From Branchiostoma floridae (Eukaryota > Chordata > Leptocardii > Amphioxiformes > Branchiostomatidae), in assembly GCF_000003815.2 (NCBI RefSeq), contig NC_049985.1, positions 14,324,110-14,351,117 of the forward strand: a stretch of DNA of 27,008 nt, read 5' to 3'. Shown here in pieces: positions 1 through 10,900 of the stretch. The notes under the pieces are model-generated. The model worked only from the letters and a program-made list of their open reading frames with translations, was not told the origin of the DNA and did no database searches. The translations under genes and the position numbers were made by a program. Positions within the stretch are counted from its first letter, which is position 1. Each line of letters opens with the position of its first letter.

Positions 1-18
1 GACTTTATGCACTAGTTT

Positions 19-96
19 CTACACCCTGAGTAACCGTCCAAGTGTTCTGTTTCTTCTCCCCAACACTGGCCAGATCTTTCTCTTCAATGCTGCTAT
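19..96 (-). CDS. GNPTAB: GNPTAB coding exon 16: cytosolic C-terminal tail and stop
   Basis: A 26-codon terminal exon found by reading the minus strand for the missing tail. Acceptor GTTGCAG, then [10 protein letters not shown], then an Arg-rich stretch ending GRLLRV and TAG (19-21). The human tail is LIALKRKIFP followed by basic residues and ends RIRV, so both the start and end motifs agree. The phase (0) matches exon 15. The exon is too short to appear as a conspicuous open frame. The 3' UTR runs off the window. Confidence 0.9.
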   Translation of the reverse strand: MAALKRKIWPVLGRRNRTLGRLLRV

Positions 97-3000
97 CTGC
101 AACACACAGAATGGTAGGGACTTCTTTATGAGATAACCTTTAGACAGGCTATATAAGATATGTGGCACTTACAACTCCTAAGCTGTTTGACATTAATTCA
201 GAGTGCAATATGACAAGATCCCAACAGACTGGTGCAAAGCCTGCAGTGTTACATGTAGGTGAAAAAGCACTCAGTTTGTTGACTAATACGGAATCTGATA
301 AAGATACAAAACACAAGCTGTTTGGGAATTCAGCATACATGTTGCATCACAGACTTCAAATTTAACATATCATTCTCTCTATATTGTAATATCTAAGATT
401 TGTGCAGAATTATGGAAATATTTTCATTGAAGGACAGCTCAAAAAGTCTGTTGCAAAAAAAAAGTGCATATTCATAATCTACCAAAATATTTTAAAGTGA
501 AAGACAGCTTGCACTAAAGTTAGTAGGGGTTAAAGGGCACACAAATGAAGAACTTGAAATCAAAATGAGGCAGGAATTTACACTTACAGTAACCGTAAAA
601 GGGACAGAAGCATCCGATAGCCCTAAGGTGTGTGAACAAAAACAGGAGCTTACAGAAAATTAGGACAAAATACAAGAAAAACGTATTTTTTTCTACAAAA
701 GATGCTAGCTCGTATGTAAATTCTACATCTACAAATAGAATATGGGCTTTGCTGTCAGAAAAGAAGATGTATGCTTATCAAGAGGTGAGATATATACATC
801 TCCTAAAAAAAAGATGGTAATGATGACCGTAGCCTAATACATATTGTAGCTATAGTTAGCATATTGGTAGGTGTTTGAAAACAATTAGATTATGGCCACC
901 TGGCAGATTTCCATGGTATTGCAGCAGGATTTCCTGTTTTGGAAATCCATGTTCTTGACATTGGTCATGATTTTTGAGTGGTAGATAACTCACGATATAC
1001 ATGATGTGAAAGGATAAGTGTGTAGAAGAGCCCCCTACCTGATTGGCACAGAATGACCACAGGGAGAACAGGATGAGCGCTCCCATGGTGAGGTGCGTCA
1101 GGAAGCGTAACCAGTCTCTGTACGCCCGCCACTCCCGTAGCTCGTTCATGTGCAGGAACCTGTTCCTGTATTCCCGCGGGAGCTCAAACTGCGACGGCAA
1201 CGGAAACATGGCTTCGTAGAAGTCCACAATCACGGCCTTCACCAACTGTGCATCCTTCTGCTTGTGGTCGATGTTGTCATTCAAGCACACAAACTTCTTC
1301 GGGTTCTTGCGAATGTCATCCAGTTGACCTATGACCTGCGAAACGTTGGTTCGAATCATCTTGAAGGCCACCTGGTCTTCACTGACCACCTCGTACTTGA
1401 ACTTGTTCTTCTCCTTGTAGCTGTTGTTCAGTAGCTTGACCAGTCCATGGCAGTGCAGGACGAGGGACCTGGTGACCAGGGGCATTCTGGGTTCATAGTA
1501 GTGCTCCTGGATGCAAATAATAAAGGGTAGGCTTTTAAATACAATGTTTGGAATATATGTACAGTCACGCAATTCACTACTACAAGCAACATAACAGTAA
1601 GTTGATCTAATTGTATGCTGTTCCGTCAAAGGCATTCAAATACAAGGCAGCATGACTATCTGTAATATTTTTCTTGTTTCTGTGTCTTATAGGCCCATGT
1701 GGGCTGGGTGACTTGCTATTGCAAGACACCTTGATAAAAATTCATTCCTTCATTCATATCATAGAGGTTACAATGTACAATGAAAGCAAAAGTGTTCTTT
1801 CCAGGATACAAATAAAATTGTGACACTCTGCAGGCGTTTTTTTTAGAAAAATATTGCAAGAGGGAGCACTGCAATTGACCTACCAGGATGTGGAGTTTTT
1901 GAAAATTCTAATTCAAAATTAAGGAGCATTCTATGGCTTTCAGTAGGGGCCAAAACTACTACGCAGACAGGTCACTGTTGAAGACTGTGGCCATATGTGA
2001 TTCCTGGTCAATCAAAATTTTACGCTTGCCAGAGGATCTGCTCCCCAGGGAAAGGGGGGCATGATCAGGGCATGAGGGCTAAGTGCCCCTGTTCCCTTGT
2101 TCAAAAAAAATTCCTGGAAACAATTGAGAGGTGTACCCACCTGTGTAGGAGGAATGGTGGCAGGTTCTGTCAGGTTTTTGGGCAGGGAGGCGGAACAGTT
2201 GATGAGGATCTGCTCCAGCTGTGTGAGGTGCTGCAGGGCCAGGGGGAGGTCGTTCAACCTCGCAGCCATGGTGCGCAACTCCCGGTCAGACAGAACGCCT
2301 GCAGAGATACGGAAAAAATTGAATTTGACACAACTGCTTGAAGGTTAGACATCCAGGTAATGCTAATCCAAGTTTATCCGCAGGGTAACCTACATTTTGT
2401 ATATCCGTTGATTTTAAAAACAGGGTATATAGGGATAACAGACGGTGGTTTCAACCTGCAATCTTTCAAAAAATACTGAAGTTTAAAAACAACCATCTGT
2501 CGACTTGATATCCCTAAATACACTGCTTTTTAAAACAACGGATAAAGGTTACCCCGCAGATAAAGTTGAATTTGCCTTACATTCTTTCATAAATTGGACA
2601 TACATAATGAAAATTTGTGGGCAATTTCAATCGCAATATTGTTTGTTAGAAAGTGTCAATAACTGAAGGTTTCAAATTTCTTAAGGCTAAAGACACTTAG
2701 TCTAGTAATAAGTATTTTGTGTGCAATACAAGTAAATGAGGGCTTGTAATTGTGCAAATAAATGTATCTCAGACTCTGTAGTTGACAGCAATGTTTTTAT
2801 CTACCATTCAAATATTTAAAATAATATGCCATCTCACCAAAATGCTTATGTATAGCTGTTTTAGCTGTTTTACCAATGGTCTAAACCAAATTCAGTCTTT
2901 TGCCACAAGTGTTCTTTTTTGCTCAATAAATATAAGCAATACTACAAATATTATATGTTTATGATAGAATCCAACTCACCTGATTTGTCAGTGTCGAGTG

Positions 3001-4892
3001 AATCGAAGATCTCTGTCACGTTTCTTGGCTCTTTCTCGCTCATCAGATAGTAGAAGTACGAGAAAGCAAACTGCATGTCTTTGGAGTGCCTGATTTTGTG
3101 AGAGGACGTCTCATCAAACTCTCCAGGTAGTTTGTCTTGTAGTTCCTTCATGATGGTAACGTCAATCATGTGGGGCATGTGTGCGGGCACCTTCCTTGAC
3201 TGGAAACCGTACGCTTTGTTGAAAATGCGATTACTGTGGCGCAACGAGTCCGCGAACGTATCCGTCAGCTGACGTGTTCTGTGTGGCGGAGACTTGTATA
3301 GTTTTTCTGTCAGAAGTTTTTCTTTTTCCTTCACCAACTTGCTGAAAACACCCTGTTTCTCCCATGGCAGGAAACTTCCCAATAATGAGTCGGCATCTAC
3401 AGCTTCCCTACCACTAAAGTCCCTGGTCAATAGTCTTCTTATTGGAGGATTGTTTTCTTCAAAATCATTGTTATCATTTTTAGTTTTCACCTCGTTCACA
3501 TTGGCTGAGAGATTTGCCCCTTTACTTTTGTCTAAAGCTCTAACTTTTGACTCTGTAACCAAGCTTTTAATTTCTCCACCTTCCATGTTTTGATCCATAT
3601 CAATGTCTCCTTCTCCAGCTAATGGCCTGTTCACTTTAGCTTGTCTTAAAACGATTTTTTCATCATTCGCTTTCTGTTTTTCGCTTTCATCTGGCTTGAC
3701 TTTTAAAATCTTCTCATCCTTTTGTCTCAAAACTTTTGAATCCAGCTGCTGACTGACTAAATTTTTCAGCCGTTTTGTTCCAATTGTGACTTTGGCAGCC
3801 TCTCTACCATGATCCTTTGTGGCTATCCCAAGATCCTTTGCTGGATTCCCACCATCCTTTGGGGGCTGACCTTTCCTGGTGTTTGTCCTCCTTGCTGGAC
3901 TGTGTTTGGCAGCTGGGGAGGTTTTCTTCCTCTGAAGCTGTTTTAATGCTTCTGCTCTCAACACTTCAGGAGGGAAGTTCTTCCACAGAGCTGCAACTTG
4001 CTGTTTGTACCCCTTTTCTGAGAAAACAGTACAAATGGAAAAGAAATGGAAATACTCTGGAAAAATGCAGCATAATCATTGTTAAAAATATTTTCCATTT
4101 GTAAATAAAAGCCTAATTTTTTCTAGATTAAATATCACATTACATGGGAGTATACAAGAATAGCAAAAAGGTATATTTGTACTAAGTAAAAAAAAATAGT
4201 CCCATAGCCTTTTTTAGGCCATAAGGGGTAGTGAGTACTAGATATCCACTGTCTGTGTCTAGGCATGGTATTGGAAGGTGGAAGCCATCCCTCTCCTTCC
4301 ATCACCTATTGCCTGAAGTCAGGTAACCATTTTTACACATGGATAGAGTGGGGTAAGTCATATAAAGTGTCTTTCCCAAGGAGACATTGTCTCGCCAGGG
4401 GCACAAAGAATTGACCTCTCATGTCTGCTAGGCTAGCAACTGGGCAGCTACATGTATCAGTACTCAGAATACTTAATTTCTGCACTTAATAATGTGATTC
4501 TTAATACCAAGCATAATAGTTTACCTGTTAGTTCTCCTGCATCCAGTTGCCCTTCTAACTGCTTGAGTCCTGTGCTCAAATCCTCCGGTATGAAGCTCAT
4601 GTTGTTCACATCAGGCAGAGACTCTGGTACCTCCACTGGTCTAATGTCTCTCTTCACCTATTAGTAAACAAATAATCATTTCACATTGGTCTCCATGACA
4701 GCTAGGTGTTTACAGAATGCAGTAAACAACACGCCAATACACAAAGGAAAATCACCCTGATTTGGTACTTGACAGTATGACAGGGTGCCTTTTCAGCATG
4801 TACATGTATTATGAGATGTATCAAGCAACGTCCAACCCTCGAAAGACAAGGAACAACAGATGTTAAACCAGATAGGGAGAGAGAGAGAGAGA

Positions 4893-4946
<54 letters not shown>

Positions 4947-7900
4947 CACAACATTTGACATTGTAACATAGTAGGCAGTTAAAATACCACATTATTTGTT
5001 CCCCTCTTTCTATCACTGCTAGTGTAAGAGTAAGAACTAAGATAAATGGAGAATGAAATATTGAATATTTAGGACAAGATTATGGTTTGAAAGGGAATGA
5101 TCTGTATTCCAATAAGGTCTTACCTTTTGTGAATTGTTTCATCAGGTAAGTACAAAATTAATGTACATCATTGACTAAAGAGACTCTTTTTACACATTCA
5201 TCATTGCTTTATTCACAACAACATTTCGGTGACCATCTGTCACTTTCTTCAGGGTAATTTTGACTGGTTCATATTGTAATGCAGCACAGTAAATATAATC
5301 AGAATCTGATAAAGCAGTCTGCACATTGTAAATACTTTATGTTTGTGACCGCATCTGAACTGTGAGCAGTGATACCGGTACCTGTTCTGCAGTACAATGT
5401 GAACCAGTGAGAATTGCCCTGAAGAAGGTGACAGATCACCAAAACGTGTGAGTAAAGCAATGGTTAGATATATAAAAAGAGTCTCTTTACACAAGATCTC
5501 ACCTTTGGTTGCAGCTTATCTTCAGGAACCTCCTCAAAAGAGATGAGAATGTCTTCCTCGTATGTGTCCTCTGTCTCGCTGGCCACAGTGGCGCTAACGT
5601 TCCCCTCCGCTCCCGTCTCGTTCAACAACAACGATTCCTTGGGCCTCTCTTTGGTGTCAACGGTCAAGTTGAAGGCCATGTAAAATTTGTCATTTGTCTC
5701 CTTGTTTTTGCCTGTTTACAGAAAGAGTTGTCAATGACTATTTTGTATTGTACATTAAAACCAACTGTATTAAATCTATAACCGTATACTTCACAATACC
5801 TGTATATGAAAAACTATTCAAAGACAAATTAAAGTACTAAATCAAATTCAACTGTAATAGAAATTAGTACATGATAACTAAGACTTACATTTATGATTTA
5901 TGTTGAAAAAAGAAACACTGTCCATTCCATAAGTAGTATGCAATACTAAAGAATGATGAATGTTAAGGTATAACGGATAGTGAATAAGGGACAGTTATGG
6001 CTGGAACTTACCAGTGAGGTTGAAATGTAGAACAGACACATTCTTGTTGGGAAAGAGAACAACGTTCAGGGTTTTGAACTTCTGTGCAACAGTTGCTGCT
6101 CTGATCACGCCGTTGTCATCATACTTCCCCTCACTCACAGATATACCTAAAGTATGGTTCAACAACATGAGTATATCAGTCTCTTAACAATGGATGGCAA
6201 CTTAAAGAGTGTCTTTCTTCAACATTTACAAAGCTGGCAACATACGATAACATTAGTGGCAGCAGTGAGTGATTATACTCTGCCACTGATCTTAGCTTGA
6301 GCAAAAACTGTCACAGTGGTTAATTTTAATTTTAATTATTGTTCTTTGTAGTAATATTCAAAATCAAGAGCACATTCATGACTGTACTGACTTTTCTGTA
6401 GTGTCATAATTTTTTTAATGAATCAATGAATGAAATGAATAAACTTTATTGCTTGACAGTTGTACATATGGCAACAAATACTAAACTACATAGTTTTTTT
6501 TTTTTACAGAAACAGAACAACAAAATATCATCCATAACATTATAACTGGTTTACAGTACAGTCATATGTGAATGATCTGGTCTCGCATTTGAAATAATGT
6601 ACTGTATTATGTACATGTACATTGACCTTGTAATTAGACATTGCTTCATGGATGAATACTGTAGTAGACTGAGGGTTAAGTTTCCTTACCTTCAGGGAAC
6701 ACAGCTGACAGGTTAAAGTACATCAGGTGTTCTCCCTCCTTCAGGTGATACAGGTGAACATCTGGCTGCAGGTCGATCTTTGTCAGCTTGTCAAAGTTAG
6801 CCGTCCCACAGTCACCAGCATCAAAACCACATTCCAGCACATTACAGGCCTTTCAGGTGAAAGGAATCCAGAAATTATTCCCTTCTTATAAAAATAACAT
6901 AATAATTAACATTTTCCTGCAGGCTAGATTTACACAGTCTCCGGGACATCTTGCGCTACAACAGACTCTGCTGGTATGGCCATGTGCAAAGAATGACCCA
7001 TAACAACTGGCCAAGAAAGGTCATGAACTTAATCTGTAGTGGGCCAGAATCCTTGTGGTCACCCCGAGAGGAGATGGGTAGACAGTGTAAAGGAAGATAT
7101 TAAAACTGAAAAAAGCCAACCCCTTTGACAGAGGCAGCTGGAGATCAGCAATCAGACTTTCAGGACATCCCTCAAAATTCTATAATTTTCCGTCATCCTT
7201 ATTTTTCCAAGACTCTTTTCCTCTTTCTGAAAGTCCCTTTTCTGTTGTCTTTACAACAGTGACCAGCTCAATATTGGTCACTGCAAAAATCTAATAAAGA
7301 AAGACAGGCTCCCTCAACCATTTGTAATACATGTACATACCTGGTCACAGTATCTGTCAGCTAGCCAGTTGTTGGCACAGCCAGGGTTACAGTACATTAC
7401 GCTGGCTCCAGCATCCTGCCCACCCCCATGCAGTTGGTTTGATCCAGCACCAGTTCCTCCAAGGCAGTCACCACCATCCCACTCACATTCTATATTTCAG
7501 CAAAAATGAAAACAGACACATGAATGTTTAAGAGGGTTACACATGCAGGTAAACAATATTTAAAGAAACAATATTACCAGTATTGAATTGTCTTGGCAGT
7601 TCATTTGATGCTGAAGAGCGATGGATGTCACTCAAAACATCCGGAAGCAATCTTTAGTGTCACTGACGAAAAACAATGGATGATGTTTGAAACGTCTGAC
7701 CGTTTCCCAAATCATATCCAGTTGCTTGAGTAACTGCTTTTTGGTGTATGTTATTACCTGGATGTCTAATCTTAATCAACGAATCTTTAGTATGTGTTTA
7801 AATATCTTATCCAGTTTTACAGATGAATATACATGTATGAATGATTTAAAGTTAGGCCATAAGCTTGGTAAAAGTGTATGGGGAAAAAACATGTACATTG

Positions 7901-10900
7901 ATTTCAGGACACGTCAAGCAATAAGCAAATAAAAAAGTAAACGTAAACAAACAAACAAAAAAACACACACCTGAATTGTTACAAGCCTTGTCACAGTAGT
8001 TGTCCCTAATCCAGGAGGAAGGGCAGCCATCTGCACAGTTGGGGACTGGCCAGGCAAGATAGACCTGGGGGAGGGGGGGCATGACCTCTTCATTAACAAT
8101 GAATGTTCCCCCACATGTCAATGGTGAAAACCTGATGGCAGAGCACATGTGTGCTTCCAACTTACATGCAAAAGTTATACATTTATGACTGGTAGCACAA
8201 GACATTTTGTTTTGGACTACAGAATAAATAATGTTTAAATGTTTTGCTGGAAACTTGGTGTTTTCAATGTTAGTACATTTTGAACATGAAAATAAAAATC
8301 AAATGTTTTAAGAACACTAGTTCATGTTTGTCCGTGGGGTAGCCTATATTTGTTTTGTAACAGTTATAAAATACAGGTATTGAGGGATATGAAGTGGACG
8401 GACGGTGGTTCTATACTGCAAAAGTTTGAAAATATTGTAATTTGAAACCACCTTGTCGACTTAATATCTCCAAATACCATTTTAAAACAGCTGATATAGG
8501 TTACCCTGCAGATAAAGGCGAACTAGTATATATATATGAATGGTTTTTATTTCGCATCAAGCGACAAACAATAAGTTAAAACATACAATGGCAGCCTTTA
8601 TTTCTTTGGCTGAATTGCAGTATGCTTTACACATGTTACAATTAAAATGAACAGCAATAGAAGTGCACAATTCCACACATTATAAACCATAACAATAATC
8701 ACTTTTAAAATATCTGTGTATACTTTCAAAGCTTATCTATGCCTCTAGCACTTTGAACTGTTTAGCAAGTCGACAAGGTAGGGTAGTGTAGTCTTCCTAT
8801 ACCTAGCAGTTCTACAGTGGAATTGTGTTATCTGGTGTTTGGACCTGAGGTTTCTGCCATGTAGGCTCACACGGTTTGGCGGTAGCCATTTTGAGAAAGA
8901 CGAGGAGCTCAGCAAAGAGGTACCAAACTTTGTACAGAGTTCGTGCCGTCTGTTGCACAGAGACGGAAGAGACAACTGGTGTAGAGCCATGTCGTAACTA
9001 GCAAAGGTGGAACCAAGAATTATGCGGCAAGCTCTTTTTTTGTACGTTCTCTATGGCCCTAGACTGGGCACTAGTGATTCCTGGGTGCCATACCGGACAC
9101 GCGTATTCTAAGATTGGTCTTATAAATCCACAGAACACTAATGTCAAGTCATGAGAGTCTAGACCATGTCTCTTTAACACTCGTAACAGGTACAGCCTGC
9201 GGCTGTTGACGTGGATGTCCCACTTAAGGTTAGCTTGAAAGATCACCCCTAGGATCTTCGCGAATTCAACTACTTCAAGTGTTGTTGACTTAACAGTCAC
9301 TACAGGTGGGGGAGGAGGGTTTCGCATGAAGCATATGAGCAGTACCATGCACTTGGAGGGGTTCAGCTGCATGTAGTTGGCTTCTGTCCAACGAACGAGA
9401 TTATCCACGTCAGTTTGCACCGTGGAGTCATGTGTAACGTGCCTTGCCTCCGACAAAGACATGTCATCAACATACTTCCAAGTCTCGGCTGAGTCTTCGC
9501 TCACCGGTGACGCGTCATTTATGAGCGCGAGAAACACAAGGGGACCCAACTTGGTTCCTTGCGGTACGCCACAAGTAAGCATTTCCCAGTCAGACACATT
9601 GTTACATTGAACCTCAATGCACAGCCTACATGTACATTTACACACAAATGTATGTACAGAAACTGTCAATAATAGCAGTATACACAATTAAGTATACAAA
9701 TGTAGCATTGAGAAAGATCAGTGGTTAAATAAAACCCCTACCTTTTGCCCTTGTGAGTGTGTGTAGAAGTCATCAGGCCACACCTCTGCACCAAACATCA
9801 CGTCATCGTTCAGGTAGATAAACTTGTTGGACAGACCCGGGATTCTGTGCAGGTGGGCCTCGATGGCAGGGGAACTGAAGGATGGGAGGTGACTGGCATT
9901 GGGGAAAAGGTCACTGTGGGTCACTATGGTCAGTCTGGGGTTGTCCAGGTTGAGCCAGGACGGGATTTGACCGTTGGTGACGATGTAGACATTGCGGACC
10001 CACGGCGCATACCTCTCGATGGAGCGTAGGGAGTACCTCAATTCTTCATTGTCTTCAAACCTGGAAAATAAATTATGTTGAAGAATCGAATATTGAAATG
10101 TCAAACATGTTTCTTACCATTTTGTAAGTATTTTTCACATATCACATTTGAAAAAAAAGATTTAACGGTTCTTGGTGGATGTCAAAGTGCAGATGTTGCC
10201 ACATTGGTACACCAAATCTGTCGTGTGTTTTTTGGCACATAGTTAGACACACTAGCCATACTTGACATGTAGAGGCTCAGTGGGCGTCACTCTACCATAA
10301 AGGAAAGTTGTGTTAAGTGCCTTTCCACAGGGCACAACGTCGGGAGATGGTATCGATGGTATTGAACTCAGGACTTCTTGATTCTGAGCCCAACGCGCTA
10401 CCAGTTACGCCACACTAGCCCCACTATCATACCCCCGTATCATTTAAACGTTACTATATCAAAATGTTCACAAAAAAAGGGGAATATATCTTTTTGTCAA
10501 CACATCAGCAACTGTATAAGTGAAATCGTTATCTCTTTGAGTACCTGCTTGGTGCAATGTCTTCATGGAAGGACAAATCATCTGTCAGATCCCAGGCCAG
10601 ACTGGCAGCTGTCAATCTTATTGTGTCATTCCCAATCGTCACATTAGTGACGTCTCCATCCTGGAGGAAGCCACAGGATAAAGTTATAACAACATTAACT
10701 GACAGAACTTCAAGGTAAGAATACTGTAAATGCAGACATGTTCGCGATGGATTTATGTTCGCGGTTTTCGCGTTGGCCATTTCACCGCGAAAATAAACCA
10801 TCGCGAACATTTTTCCAAGGCATTAAGATACTACAGTGCATGGTGCTACCGCGAAATTAAAACCACCGCGAAAAGTCCCTTTTCCCGCTACCGCAAAATT

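Noticed and set aside
4702-5016. Minus-strand open frame rich in Ser-Leu
   Set aside because: It is produced by the GA microsatellite and has no family resemblance.
9377-9610. 77-codon plus-strand frame
   Set aside because: Antisense shadow of the LINE reverse transcriptase.
10359-10422. Possible tRNA gene on the minus strand
   Set aside because: It has A- and B-box-like motifs but no acceptor stem or cloverleaf, and continues into a SINE body.
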